A DNA stretch of 64,000 nt from Atopobium sp. UBA1382 (GCA_002305805.1 DBQY01000016.1:48242-112241), one strand, 5' to 3'; shown: positions 1 through 12,297, numbered from the stretch's first letter. Numbers and translations are program-made. Notes: a model not told the origin generated them from the letters alone.

Positions 1-312
1 CGCCATCCGGCTCACGGCACGCTCCACGTGCGACGCCTCCCGTGCGCCGATGACCAGCGGGTTGAGGTCGGCATGGGCGCGACAAATGCTGTTCACGCGA
101 GCGCGGGCGGCCTCCTCGCAGTCCTGCGGGGCCACCACGAGCACGATGACTCGCAGCACGCCGCTCACGTGCTCGAGCGAGGAGAGGCAGACCTCGAGCT
201 CGGGCAGTGGCTTGTCGATCGGCGTGGTGTAGTCGTACACACCCCGCTCGCCGAGGGGGCCGGGACGCGCGCTGCGGTCCCAGTAGGAGGGGATGACGAT
301 GACGGGGTTCAA
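1..312 (-). CDS. Glycosyltransferase-like protein, N-terminal part (runs off window)
   Basis: The first ~104 codons of a minus-strand gene are visible. It starts at a TTG (310-312) preceded by AAGGAGGA (321-328), an eight-base spacing. The protein opens MNPVIVIPSYWD, then PELEVCLSSLE, a hydrophobic strand (VIVLVVAP) and further residues up to the window edge. The pattern IPxYW followed by a 'list of items, first one' segment resembles the nucleotide-sugar binding start of GT-A family 2 glycosyltransferases, but no DxD motif is inside the window. It lies 3 bp downstream of the QueT gene and probably forms an operon with it. The family call is tentative; the reading frame is well supported by codon usage and RBS. 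Confidence 0.55.
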   Translation of the reverse strand, partial: MNPVIVIPSYWDRSARPGPLGERGVYDYTTPIDKPLPELEVCLSSLEHVSGVLRVIVLVVAPQDCEEAARARVNSICRAHADLNPLVIGAREASHVERAVSRMA

Positions 313-315
313 GCG

Positions 316-960
316 CTAGCTCCTCCTTGCGGATCCGGAGGGTTCGTCGGGCGCATCCGCCCCGAGCGTGCGCGGCAGCGTGGTGCGCGAGAGGGCGCGA
401 TAGAGGGGCAGCCCCAGCGCGTACATGACCACGGCCTCGCCCGCACCGGTGGCGAGCAGGCCAAACACGTACATGGCCGGGTAGGCCCCATCCAGGGCGA
501 TGTTGGTGAACGGGATGGTGTAGAAGCCGATGCCCTGCAGCATCAGCGGGAGGTACGCGGGGACGATGAGGGCGTTGGCGATCACGGGGCCCATGAGGGC
601 GAGCGCCGGGCGACGGCGGTTGCGCCACGTGAACCAGGCGCCGAGCGCGGTGGCCAGACTCCCGAAGACCACGTCGAGCATGCCCAGCATCCCGGTGCCC
701 GAGAGCACGATGTTGGCGACGTTGGCAATAACGCAGCCGAGGGCAAGGCCGGGCACGGCATCCACCGTCAGGAGGGCGAGTGCGCAGAGCGCCTCGGAGA
801 CGCGGAACTGCACGGGGCCCCAGGCGAGGCTTCCAAGGAAGAGCAGGGTAACGAGGGTAAGACCCGCATAGCCGGCAGCGATCACGCCGACGCGGGCGAC
901 GCGGCGGGCGTGGGCGACGGATGGGTCGACGGAATGCGTGAGGGTGGTGCGCTGCTCCAT
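316..960 (-). CDS. queT: QueT-family transporter (ECF S component, queuosine precursor)
   Basis: This encodes a 214-residue integral membrane protein with about six hydrophobic segments (roughly residues 28-50, 55-75, 80-105, 115-140, 150-170, 180-200). Sequence patterns such as QFRVSEALCALALL and GLALGCVIANVANI are typical of QueT proteins, the substrate-binding S components of ECF transporters that import queuine or preQ1/preQ0. The start ATG at 958-960 follows a purine-rich stretch, not a strong Shine-Dalgarno. Longer in-frame extensions upstream are rejected because they read through a hairpin-rich leader. The presence of gluQ about 10 kb away fits a cell that modifies tRNA with queuosine. 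Substrate is inferred from the family, not shown here. Confidence 0.8.
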   Translation of the reverse strand: MEQRTTLTHSVDPSVAHARRVARVGVIAAGYAGLTLVTLLFLGSLAWGPVQFRVSEALCALALLTVDAVPGLALGCVIANVANIVLSGTGMLGMLDVVFGSLATALGAWFTWRNRRRPALALMGPVIANALIVPAYLPLMLQGIGFYTIPFTNIALDGAYPAMYVFGLLATGAGEAVVMYALGLPLYRALSRTTLPRTLGADAPDEPSGSARRS

Positions 961-1090
961 GGTTCTCTCTTCTCTGTCGGAGGGCTTTGCTGGATGCCCG
1001 CGCGCGGGCATGACGAACCCACGACGAGCGGGATCCCGGTGGAAAGCACTCCAAAAGAAGCATCCCCGTGGGCACGACAGAACTGATACT
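961..1090 (-). promoter_or_regulatory. Structured 5' leader of queT
   Basis: The ~130 bases upstream of queT hold two strong inverted repeats. One is an 18-base perfect palindrome at 994-1011 (arms ATGCCCGCG/CGCGGGCAT). The other is a CCCACG...CGTGGG pair (1018-1023 with 1067-1072) enclosing a 43-base loop. Such a leader could be an RNA regulator, and queT genes are often under preQ1 riboswitches. I do not recognise a preQ1 class I or II consensus here, so function is open. It might also be a terminator/attenuator without a T run. Confidence 0.35.
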
Positions 1091-1181
1091 AGCAGAGTTG
1101 CACCCCGGCGGTCGCAGCGTGGGACGCCGCCGCGGGGCGCTATAGTAGTGCTGCTGCCCAACGCCCTGCAGAAGGAGGCCC

Positions 1182-3332
1182 ATGAAGCTGCGCGTGACCC
1201 TCGCCCGACTCGCCGCCGACGCGGCACACTGGGGCACCACCCGGCTCCTCCATCGCGGCGGGGGCAACATTCCGGGTACCGTGGCCCTGCGCGTGGACCC
1301 CAACGTCGTCGGGGAGCTCTCTGCCGCGCTCTCCCCCAAGCTTGTGGTCACGGGCACCAACGGAAAGACGACCACCACCGGCCTTCTCGCCGACGCACTC
1401 GCCGGCGACGGACACGACGTCGTGTGCAACCGCGCCGGCAACAACATGGAGTCCGGAATCGCCGCTGCGCTGGTGCTGGCGGGCGAGAAGAATCCCGGGC
1501 GCGCGGGCTGCTTTGAGTGCGACGAGCTCTACACCGTTCGCGTGCTGCCCAAGATGAGGCCGGACGCCCTCGTTCTGCTCAACCTGTTCCGCGACCAGCT
1601 GGACCGCTACGGGGAGATTGACCACACGCAGGACGTGATCGCCGAGGCGCTGCGCCGCTCTCCCGCGACCGCGCTCGTGTTCAACGCCGATGACCCCCTC
1701 TGCGCCGCCATCGCCGATCGCGTGGACAACATCGGGCTGCCCTTTGGCATCGACGAGCCCACGGACCTGGAGGCAGACCGTATCTCCGACAGCCGCTTCT
1801 GTGCGCGCTGCAACGCGCCGCTGGACTACGAGTACGTACATTACGGGCAGCTGGGCGCATACCGGTGCCCCGAGTGCGGCTGGGAGCGCCCCGGGCTCGC
1901 ATTTGCTGCCGTAAACGTTACGCTGACCTGCGGCGGGTTTGAGTTTGACCTTGAGGACCGGCGCAGCGCCAAGGTGGTGCGGCATCATATCCGGACGCGC
2001 TACAGCGGCCTCTACATGGTCTACAACGTGATGGCCGCGCTGGCAGGGTGCCTTGCGGCAGGCAACGACGCAGCGCGCTTCCAGGAGGTGCTCGACGCCT
2101 ACGAGCCAGCAAGCGGGCGTGGCAAGGTGTTCTCGCTCGGCGATGGGCGCGAGGTCGCGTCCAACCTCGCAAAGAACCCCACCGGCTTCAACCGCATGAT
2201 TCAACAGGTGCGCGCCGAGGACGGCCGCTACCTCGCCCTCTTCCTGAACGACAACGACGCCGACGGCCATGACGTCTCCTGGATCTGGGACATTGACCTC
2301 GAGCGACTGCACGACCTCTCTGACCTGCGTCTCGTTTGCGTTGGTGGCACGCGGCGCGAGGATATGGCCGTACGCGTGAAGTACGCCGAACTGGGCGCCC
2401 CGATCGTGCTCGTGGAAAGCGTCGAGGACGCGCTGCGCTTTGTGGGCGCGGGCGAGAAGCTCCACGCGATTGCCAACTACACAGCCTTCCCGCCCGTCGT
2501 CGCCGAGCTCGAGCGTCTCTCCAAGACGGGGTCGGCTCCCGCGGCGCAGACGCCCCCCACGACCCCATCGGCCGCGGTCGTGGATGCCGCGAGCGTCGCG
2601 CTCGACCGGCCGCTGCGCATCGTCCACCTCTACCCCGACGCGCTCAACCTCTACGGGGACGGCGGCAACATCGCGTCGCTCTCCAAGCGCTGCACGTGGC
2701 GCGGCATTCCCTGCCGGGTCGACCAGGTCCTCATGGGACAGGAGCTCGACCTCTCCGACGCCGACGTGGTGCTGCTTGGTGGCGGCGCGGACCGTGACCA
2801 GCTTGCGGTTTGTCGCGAGCTGCAGGGACAACGAGAGACGCTCGCCGCCTACGTTGCCGACGGCGGCGTTCTTCTCGCCATCTGCGGTGGCTACCAGCTG
2901 CTCGGCCACTCCTACATGATGGGGGCGGAGCAGGTCGAGGGGCTGCACATCCTGGACCTGGAGACCGTCGCCGGCTCCACGCGGCTCATCGGGAACGTGG
3001 CGATCGAGTCGCCCGTGTGCGACGCGCCGATCGTGGGGTTTGAGAACCACGCGGGCCGCACCGTGCTGGGCGCGGGCGAGTGCCCCCTGGGTCGCGCCCT
3101 CGTCTCCGGCACCGGCAACAACGGCCAGGACGGCAACGAGGGCGTGCTGCACGACGGCGTGGTGGGCACGTACCTCCACGGGCCGCTCCTGCCCAAGAAC
3201 CCCGGGGTCACCGACTGGCTGATCTCCCGAGCGCTTGCACGTCGCGGCGCCCCCGTCGAGCTCGCGCCGCTCGATGACGCGCTGGAGGCCGCGGCTCACG
3301 ACGTGGCCATGCGCATCGCCACGGGTCACTAG
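1182..3332 (+). CDS. murT-gatD: Fused MurT-GatD lipid II isoglutaminyl synthase
   Basis: The 716-residue protein combines two enzymes that are normally separate. Residues 1 to ~455 are MurT-like: Mur-ligase P-loop TGTNGKTTT at 57-65, a four-cysteine zinc ribbon inserted in the middle domain (Cys207, Cys210, Cys229, Cys232), and a C-terminal Mur domain. After a Pro/Thr/Ala-rich linker (~455-482) comes a GatD-type class I glutamine amidotransferase with nucleophile Cys568 in AICGGYQLLG and His666 in GTYLHGPLLP. MurT/GatD amidates the D-Glu of lipid II to D-isoglutamine, using ATP and glutamine-derived ammonia, at the cytoplasmic face. Start ATG has GAAGGAGG nine bases upstream. No frameshift or stop separates the halves, so this is a genuine fusion. 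Confidence 0.93.
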   Translation: MKLRVTLARLAADAAHWGTTRLLHRGGGNIPGTVALRVDPNVVGELSAALSPKLVVTGTNGKTTTTGLLADALAGDGHDVVCNRAGNNMESGIAAALVLAGEKNPGRAGCFECDELYTVRVLPKMRPDALVLLNLFRDQLDRYGEIDHTQDVIAEALRRSPATALVFNADDPLCAAIADRVDNIGLPFGIDEPTDLEADRISDSRFCARCNAPLDYEYVHYGQLGAYRCPECGWERPGLAFAAVNVTLTCGGFEFDLEDRRSAKVVRHHIRTRYSGLYMVYNVMAALAGCLAAGNDAARFQEVLDAYEPASGRGKVFSLGDGREVASNLAKNPTGFNRMIQQVRAEDGRYLALFLNDNDADGHDVSWIWDIDLERLHDLSDLRLVCVGGTRREDMAVRVKYAELGAPIVLVESVEDALRFVGAGEKLHAIANYTAFPPVVAELERLSKTGSAPAAQTPPTTPSAAVVDAASVALDRPLRIVHLYPDALNLYGDGGNIASLSKRCTWRGIPCRVDQVLMGQELDLSDADVVLLGGGADRDQLAVCRELQGQRETLAAYVADGGVLLAICGGYQLLGHSYMMGAEQVEGLHILDLETVAGSTRLIGNVAIESPVCDAPIVGFENHAGRTVLGAGECPLGRALVSGTGNNGQDGNEGVLHDGVVGTYLHGPLLPKNPGVTDWLISRALARRGAPVELAPLDDALEAAAHDVAMRIATGH

Positions 3333-3581
3333 CGCACGTTCTTCTCGGCCGCTGAACTCGTTCCTAGAATCGCCGCCCTTGTCAGCAGCGCGTCTATGAA
3401 TCGCTGCCCTTGCCACAACAAACTCCAAGAATGCCGGATGTTGCTTTCACCGTGAATACAAAAGCCCTGTTTTGCCGGTGAGAATGTCGGTGAGTCCCGA
3501 CAAACCTCACGTTTTCTAGAACGACCCCCTACACAGGCGACATTTCTTAGATTGCCCGGCGAGAAGGTCGCGCGCCCGCAA
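3333..3581. other. Non-coding gap with short degenerate repeats
   Basis: No convincing gene is present here; the short ORF on the minus strand has no RBS and atypical codon use. Two copies of a 20-21-base motif lie at 3364-3383 and 3394-3414 (consensus CTAnGAATCGYYGCCCTTG), with looser echoes near 3514 (TTCTAGAACG) and 3547. A third full copy is found at 8847-8867. A small hairpin TGTCGG/CCCGACA lies around 3486-3503. The stretch separates the convergent murT-gatD and nifJ genes. Confidence 0.5.
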
Positions 3582-3614
3582 CACAAAACGGCCCCCGGCG
3601 CGATGCCGGGGGCC
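3582..3614 (-). terminator. Rho-independent terminator of nifJ
   Basis: A ten-base-pair GC stem (3590-3599 with 3605-3614, GGCCCCCGGC/GCCGGGGGCC) with a five-base loop is followed on the minus strand by GTTTTGTG. It sits 33 bases past the nifJ stop codon. Confidence 0.9.
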
Positions 3615-3646
3615 GCAGCTTGCGCGATTAGCTCAGCGAGAAGAAC

Positions 3647-7183
<3,537 letters not shown>

Positions 7184-7375
7184 ATCCTCTCCTTCGTAGC
7201 GATTCCAACGAATCCCTCGTGGGCAGGTCCGACCCGTCACAGACGCATGACGGAAGAGGGCCGTGGCCCATTCACACTCATAGTACTACCCAAAAAGAGC
7301 CAGTCGGACGAGAAGAGCGGTGAGCGCTCGGCAAACGCACGGCGGCGGTGAGCGGCGGCGCACAGGATGGCGCCC

Positions 7376-8053
7376 CTATCCGCGCATCCCCTTGCCAAAG
7401 AGGGCCCGCTCCACATAAGGAAGGCCGTTGGCCGTGGTGTAGGGGTTATCGGGGCTCATGTAGTGGCGCATGCGCACCGAGCGCGCAAAGTACAGCGTCC
7501 AGAAGATCGTCCACATGAGGGCCAGGATCACCAGCGTCCAGTGCGAGCCCGCCTCCCATGAGTAGCCGTACGAGGGCTCGTAGCCGACCACGTCGGGGCT
7601 CGTCGAGTAATAGACGTGGACGGCCTCCATGATGAGGAACACAGCAAGGTTGCCGATGACGGCGATGATTCCAGCGATCTGGAAGTTGCGCAGGAAGGAG
7701 GGATGGCGCTGCACGAGCTGGACCATGGCGACGATGATGACCACGGCATAGGCCACAAGCGTCGCGAGCGCAATCCACTCGGACGCGGCCTGTGCAATCC
7801 CAAAAACGCCGAGACCGCGAGCCATGACGCTCTCGAGCGCGTCCTCCAGCGCGGACGGGAAGTCCGAGAGCAGGGCAAAGGTCTGGATCGCCTGTAGGAT
7901 TATGAAGGCAAGCAGGCCGCCGCCGATGCGATCCCAGCTGGACGGCTCGGGCGCGGGCTCGGGCGCGACGGGAGGAACCGGAGCTCCCGGGACGGGCGCC
8001 TGTGGCTGCCGGGGAGCTCCCTCGGGATGCGCGCCGTGGACGTCATCGCTCAT
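7376..8053 (-). CDS. DUF2569-like four-helix membrane protein
   Basis: The 225-residue protein has a Pro-rich cytosolic N-terminus (about residues 1-45) followed by four hydrophobic helices. It contains a segment WTLYFARSVRMRHYM before the C-terminus that resembles the signature of DUF2569 proteins, a family without an assigned function. Start ATG (8051-8053) has GAGGAGGG upstream. It follows the unknown gene 8109-8792 by 55 bases and is probably co-transcribed with it. Family assignment is by pattern and moderately sure. Confidence 0.6.
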   Translation of the reverse strand: MSDDVHGAHPEGAPRQPQAPVPGAPVPPVAPEPAPEPSSWDRIGGGLLAFIILQAIQTFALLSDFPSALEDALESVMARGLGVFGIAQAASEWIALATLVAYAVVIIVAMVQLVQRHPSFLRNFQIAGIIAVIGNLAVFLIMEAVHVYYSTSPDVVGYEPSYGYSWEAGSHWTLVILALMWTIFWTLYFARSVRMRHYMSPDNPYTTANGLPYVERALFGKGMRG

Positions 8054-8108
8054 GATGCCCTCCTCTGACGGACGCCAAGCGGTCCCCTCCTTATACCCGA
8101 TGTCGTCC

Positions 8109-8792
8109 TCAGACGCCCCTTCGATTCCGCTGGCGGACGCTTCCAAGCAGACGCGCGTAGCCATCGGCAAGGCGCTGGGCGCGCATACCCGGCGCGTCGG
8201 ACGCCGGAACCACCCCATGTTCGTCAGAGACGAGGAATGCCTCGTCGAGACCTGCCGAGCCGTCCATGACCGAGCGAGCCAGCCCCTCTTCCGCGGACAT
8301 GGGGATACCCATGGTACGAGCAAGGTCGATGACGAGCGACGCGGTACCCGACGCCTGCCGGTCGGTCGACCCGCCTCGGACGAGACGGTCTCCCCTCACC
8401 CCCCAGAGCTCCTCCGGGGCAACGCCCGTGGCCTGCGCCTCGCTCCCAGCGTGAAGCGCGCGTTCGGCGAGAGCCGAGGTCGTCGTCACGGCAAGCGGCT
8501 CGTAGGGACCCACGCTCATGGCGGCGCGCCCCTCCTCGTCGACGATGACCATGAGCACGCCGTCTGGGTAGCGCGCCGCCCCGTCCGAGAGCGTCCACTC
8601 GATGTGTTGCTTGGCCCAGGCGACGAGCTGGGTCGACACGGGCGTCCTGTCGACGGTCCGACCGCCCAGGGCACGCAGGTGACGGTTCTCGAGCGGAAGC
8701 GCGCGGTCGGCGAGGCGCCACCGGCAGACGAGCGCCGGGCGCCCGAGCGTGAAGTCTTCCATCTGGGGCTGGTCGTTCTTCTCGGCTGTCAT
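8109..8792 (-). CDS. Conserved-looking protein of unknown function
   Basis: I do not recognise this 227-residue soluble protein. It has no signal peptide or membrane segment. It contains a stretch with alternating hydrophobic strands (GVLMVIVDEEGRAAMSVG, EAFLVSDEHGVVPA) and the segment DRTPVSTQLVAWAKQHI. The EAFLVSDEHGVVP-like phrase is loosely reminiscent of class IV aminotransferase or chorismate-lyase proteins, but there is no identifiable PLP lysine, so I do not assign it. Start ATG (8790-8792) follows AAGGAGG; an upstream in-frame ATG is less well placed. It heads a likely two-gene unit with the membrane protein at 7376-8053. Confidence 0.6.
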   Translation of the reverse strand: MTAEKNDQPQMEDFTLGRPALVCRWRLADRALPLENRHLRALGGRTVDRTPVSTQLVAWAKQHIEWTLSDGAARYPDGVLMVIVDEEGRAAMSVGPYEPLAVTTTSALAERALHAGSEAQATGVAPEELWGVRGDRLVRGGSTDRQASGTASLVIDLARTMGIPMSAEEGLARSVMDGSAGLDEAFLVSDEHGVVPASDAPGMRAQRLADGYARLLGSVRQRNRRGV

Positions 8793-8899
8793 GGCGCCTC
8801 CTTCCACGAGGCTCACATTCTAGCGCGGTGCGAGCGACGGGGCCTTCTACGAATCGTCGCCCTTGTCCTGCCGCCGGCGCGACGGGGCCAAACGACGAG

Positions 8900-8932
8900 A
8901 CGCCCCGGCAGGCGCGGGGCCGGCCGGGGCGT
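8900..8932 (-). terminator. GC-rich hairpin downstream of purH
   Basis: Arms at 8900-8909 and 8923-8932 (ACGCCCCGGC/GCCGGGGCGT) form a perfect ten-base-pair stem. On the minus strand it is followed by CTCGTCGTTT, a weak U-tract. It is a likely purH terminator. Confidence 0.55.
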
Positions 8933-8936
8933 GAAT

Positions 8937-8963
8937 GATACGAAGGGACTGTCCCTTCGTATC
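8937..8963. repeat. Palindromic element, GGGACTGTCCC core
   Basis: Thirteen-base perfect arms (GATACGAAGGGAC and its complement) around a single central base abut the purH stop codon. Two related elements lie between gyrB and gyrA, so this is a dispersed palindrome family and not only a local terminator. Confidence 0.75.
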
Positions 8964-10601
8964 CTAGTGACGGAAGTGGCGGTTGCCGGTGAAGACCATC
9001 GCGATGCCATGCTCGTTACAGGCCTCGATGGACTCATCGTCGCGCTTGGAGCCGCCGGGCTGGATGATGCAGGTCACGCCGTGCTCGGCGAGCACGTCGA
9101 CGTTGTCGCGGAACGGGAAGAACGCGTCGGACGCGCAGGCGTAGCCGCCCTTCTCCACGCCCATGCGCTCGCAGGCCTCGTCTGCGCGCTCGCAAGCCAG
9201 AAGCGCGGAGTCAACGCGGTTGGGCTGGCCCGGGCCCATGCCGATGCCGGCCTTGCCCTTGGAGACGAGAATCGCGTTGGACTTCACGCCCTTGCAGACG
9301 CGCCAGGCAAACATGAGCTCGTCCATCTCCTCCGGCGTGGGCTTGCGCTCCGTCGGGCAGGTGAAGGTCTCGGGGTCCTCGGAGACGGAGTCCACGTTCT
9401 GCAGTAGCACGCCGCCGTCGATGGAGCGCAGCTCGTACTCGGCGTGGCCGCCCACGCCGCCGGTGGCCAGCACGCGCAGGTTGGGGCGCTTGGCCATGCG
9501 CTCGACGGCCTCGGGCGTGTAGCTCGGGGCGATGATGACCTCGACGAACTGGCCGTTCTCGTCAAAGGCGTGCTCCACCAGCTCGAAGGGCACCTCGCGG
9601 TTGCAGGCGATGATGCCGCCGAAGGCGCTCTTGGGGTCGCACGCGAAGGCGCGGTCATAGGCAGTGGTAACGTCGTCTGCCACAGCGGAGCCACAGGGGT
9701 TCTGGTGCTTGAGGATCACGCAGGCCGGGCCGTCGAACTCGCGCACGAGGTTCCAGGCGGCGTCGGCGTCCAGGTAGTTGTTGTAGGAGAGCGGCTTGCC
9801 CTGGAGCTGCTCGGCGCCCACGAGCGGGTACTCGGAGGAGCCCAGCTCGGCGAAGTCGTCCGCAAAGCGGTAGACGGCGGCCGTCTGCTGGGGGTTCTCG
9901 CCGTAGCGCAGGTCGTCGACCTTCTCCAGGTAGATGCCCAGCTCATCCGGGGTGGCAGGGGCGTCGGCGGCATCCTCGAGCTCCTCAGGGAAGTCCTCGT
10001 CGTAGCGGTCGGCCAGCCAGTTGGCGATGGCCGCGTCGTAGCAAGCCGTGGTCTCGTAGACCTTGAGCTGCAGGTAGCGGCGCAGCTCGAGCGTGGTGCA
10101 GCCACCCATGGCACGCATGGTGTCCAGGACCTCATCGTAGTCGTCCGGGTCGGAGACCACGGTCACGGAGTCGGCGTTCTTGGCCGCGGAGCGCAGCATG
10201 GAGGGGCCGCCGATGTCGATGTGCTCGATGGCGTCGTCGAAGGTGACCTCGGGGTTGGCCACGGTCTTCTCGAACTCGTAGAGGTTCACGACCACGAGGT
10301 CAATCATGCCGATGCCGTGCTCGGCCGCCTGGGCCATGTGGGACTCGTTGTCACGACGGGCGAGAAGGCCGCCGTGCACCTTGGGGTGCAGCGTTTTCAC
10401 GCGGCCGTCCATCATCTCGGGGAAGCCCGTGTACTGCTCGATGGGAACGACACGGACGCCGGCCTCCTCGAGCACGCGCGCGGTGCCGCCGGTGGAAATC
10501 ACCTCGACGCCAAACTCGTCCTCGAGCGCCTTGACGAAGGCGACGACGCCGGTCTTGTCCGTAACGGAGACGAGCGCCCGCTTGATGGGAGTGTCTGCCA
10601 T
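8964..10601 (-). CDS. purH: Bifunctional AICAR formyltransferase/IMP cyclohydrolase
   Basis: The 545-residue protein begins [16 protein letters not shown] and [14 protein letters not shown], the IMP cyclohydrolase (MGS-like) domain, with [20 protein letters not shown] signature in residues 60-80. It continues into the AICARFT domain, with [14 protein letters not shown] (~245), [12 protein letters not shown] and the C-terminal KKSDDES-type region (here [21 protein letters not shown]). It catalyses the last two steps of IMP synthesis. Start ATG 10599-10601 has AAGGAGGGGCC upstream. It is slightly longer than the usual 510-525 residues. It is transcribed alone, divergent from the GNAT gene. Confidence 0.96.
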   Translation of the reverse strand: MADTPIKRALVSVTDKTGVVAFVKALEDEFGVEVISTGGTARVLEEAGVRVVPIEQYTGFPEMMDGRVKTLHPKVHGGLLARRDNESHMAQAAEHGIGMIDLVVVNLYEFEKTVANPEVTFDDAIEHIDIGGPSMLRSAAKNADSVTVVSDPDDYDEVLDTMRAMGGCTTLELRRYLQLKVYETTACYDAAIANWLADRYDEDFPEELEDAADAPATPDELGIYLEKVDDLRYGENPQQTAAVYRFADDFAELGSSEYPLVGAEQLQGKPLSYNNYLDADAAWNLVREFDGPACVILKHQNPCGSAVADDVTTAYDRAFACDPKSAFGGIIACNREVPFELVEHAFDENGQFVEVIIAPSYTPEAVERMAKRPNLRVLATGGVGGHAEYELRSIDGGVLLQNVDSVSEDPETFTCPTERKPTPEEMDELMFAWRVCKGVKSNAILVSKGKAGIGMGPGQPNRVDSALLACERADEACERMGVEKGGYACASDAFFPFRDNVDVLAEHGVTCIIQPGGSKRDDESIEACNEHGIAMVFTGNRHFRH

Positions 10602-10670
10602 GGCCCCTCCTTGGGTTTGAAGACGACATGATGTACCGTCGTGTCTACGATAGCGCAGCTGGAGGACAAC

Positions 10671-11321
10671 ATGACGCAGACTGAAAAGTTGACGTGGCGC
10701 CCCTTTGCGCCGGAGGACTTCGAGCGCACGGCGGAGCTGCTCGGACGCACCTGGCTCCCGGAGTTCGACGAGCCGGCACAGCACGCCGCAAGCCAGATCG
10801 AACTCGCGCACTACCTAGCGCAGACCACGTGGTCGCTGCTCGCCGAGCGCGAGGGAGAGATCCTGGGCGTGGTGCTCCTGTCCGAGCGCGATCGCGAGGC
10901 GGCGGGCGGCGCCGGCTGGGCCGAGCTCGAGACGCGCCTGACGAGGGCGGCCGAGAAGGACGAGGCGCTCGCGGAGGCCGTGCGTGTGGAGATGGACGGC
11001 GTGCGCGAGGAGGCCGAGCTCGAGCGCGAGTATGCCGCCGAGGAACCCGCGGGCGCTGACGCCGCGGTGAAGCTGCTGATCGTCTCCCCGGACGCCAAGG
11101 GCCTCGGGCTCGGCGGGAGGCTCTTCTCGGCCGCGCTCGACCACCTGCGCGAGGCGGGCGCCCGCGGCTATCACCTGCTCACCGACGACAGCTGCGACTT
11201 TGGGTTCTACGAGCATAAGGGCCTCACCCAGGCCAGGCGCCGCCGCTCGCGCGCCTACTGGCCCGGCGTGGACCCGGAGAAGGACGAATTCCACGTCTAC
11301 GTCTACGAGCAGGAGCTCTAG
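10671..11321 (+). CDS. GNAT-family N-acetyltransferase
   Basis: The 216-residue protein has the GNAT layout. An N-terminal strand-helix (WRPFAPEDFERTAELLGRTW) leads into VVLLSERDRE. A long charged helical insertion (about residues 80-125) follows. The acetyl-CoA binding segment is LLIVSPDAKGLGLGGRLFSAALDHLREAGA (~130-160), and the protein ends DSCDFGFYEHKGL. The substrate cannot be read from sequence. ATG 10671 is chosen over an upstream GTG because GGAGG lies at 10661-10665. Its stop codon overlaps the GTG of gluQ (TAGTG), suggesting translational coupling. Confidence 0.85.
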   Translation: MTQTEKLTWRPFAPEDFERTAELLGRTWLPEFDEPAQHAASQIELAHYLAQTTWSLLAEREGEILGVVLLSERDREAAGGAGWAELETRLTRAAEKDEALAEAVRVEMDGVREEAELEREYAAEEPAGADAAVKLLIVSPDAKGLGLGGRLFSAALDHLREAGARGYHLLTDDSCDFGFYEHKGLTQARRRRSRAYWPGVDPEKDEFHVYVYEQEL

Positions 11322-12274
11322 TGCGCGGACGGTTTGCGCCGACTCCCTCGGGTCGGATGCACCTGGGCAACGTGTTCGCCGCGCTGGTGGCATGGCTCTC
11401 CGTGCGCGCCGCGGGCGGCGAGATGGTGCTGCGCATCGAGGACCTGGACCCGCGCGCCGCGAGTCGCGAGCGCGCGGAGCTCCTGATGGACGACCTGCGC
11501 TGGCTGGGGCTCGACTGGGACGAGGGGCCCTTCTGGCAGAGCGAGCGCGGCAGCGCCTACGACGACGCCATCGAGCGGCTCGCGCAGGCCGGGCTCACCT
11601 ATCCCTGCTTCTGCTCACGCGCCGAGCTGCACGCCGCAAGTGCCCCCCACGCCTCCGACGGCACCCCGGTCTACGCGGGCACGTGCCGCGGGCTCGCCGC
11701 CGAGGAGGCCGCGCGCCGCGCGTCCGTGCGACCACCGGCCACGCGCCTGCGCGTTCCCGACGCCGACGACCCCGCGGGGGTGATCGAGTTCTGTGACCTG
11801 GCGTACGGGCCGCAGCGCGAGGTCCTCGCCCGCGAGTGTGGCGACTTTCTCGTACGACGCAGCGACGGCGTGGTGGCCTACCAGCTAGCCGTCGTGGTGG
11901 ACGACGCCCTCATGGGCGTGACGCAGGTCGTGCGCGGATGCGACCTGCTTGGCTCCTGCGCGCGCCAGATCTATCTGTGTCGCCTTCTAGGCTTCGAGCC
12001 GCCCGAGTACGGACACGTTCCCCTGCTCGTGGCCCCGGATGGCCGGCGCCTCTCAAAGCGCGAGAAGGACCTCGACCTGGGAGCCCTGCGCGAGCGGGGC
12101 GTGACCGCCGAGCGCGTGGTAGGAACGCTCGCCGCTGCCGCAGGCCTGGCTGATGCCGGTTGCGTGGCCACGCCGGCGGAGCTCGTCCACGGCTTCTCGT
12201 GGAATCGACTTTGCCGCGAGGACATCGTCGCAGACGAGGCGCTTCTCGGCCGCCTCCGTGCAGAGAAGTTGTGA
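11321..12274 (+). CDS. gluQ: Glutamyl-Q tRNA(Asp) synthetase
   Basis: The 317-residue protein is a truncated glutamyl-tRNA synthetase consisting of the catalytic domain only, as in YadB/GluQ. The HIGH-type motif is in RFAPTPSGRMHLGN. The zinc-site residues are CFC...YAGTC (~96-120). The KMSKS-type motif is RRLSKRE (~240). The anticodon-binding domain of GltX is absent. GluQ attaches glutamate to queuosine in tRNA-Asp. Start GTG 11321 overlaps the previous stop by one base. Together with queT at the left edge, this supports queuosine use by the cell. Confidence 0.9.
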   Translation: MRGRFAPTPSGRMHLGNVFAALVAWLSVRAAGGEMVLRIEDLDPRAASRERAELLMDDLRWLGLDWDEGPFWQSERGSAYDDAIERLAQAGLTYPCFCSRAELHAASAPHASDGTPVYAGTCRGLAAEEAARRASVRPPATRLRVPDADDPAGVIEFCDLAYGPQREVLARECGDFLVRRSDGVVAYQLAVVVDDALMGVTQVVRGCDLLGSCARQIYLCRLLGFEPPEYGHVPLLVAPDGRRLSKREKDLDLGALRERGVTAERVVGTLAAAAGLADAGCVATPAELVHGFSWNRLCREDIVADEALLGRLRAEKL

Positions 12275-12297
12275 CTTCCAACGTTGTGGGGTATGAT
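12269..12297 (+). promoter_or_regulatory. Promoter of tRNA-Ser
   Basis: TTGTGA (12269-12274) and TATGAT (12292-12297) are separated by 17 bases. The -35 box overlaps the gluQ stop codon, and the tRNA starts 18 bases after the -10 box. Confidence 0.65.

Noticed and set aside
28..1086. Long plus-strand ORF opposite queT
   Set aside because: It is the shadow of the minus-strand membrane gene; the product is compositionally odd (His/Gly/Glu-rich) and has no RBS.
3329..3586. 85-codon minus-strand ORF in the murT-nifJ gap
   Set aside because: It overlaps repeats, has no RBS and uses codons unlike neighbouring genes.
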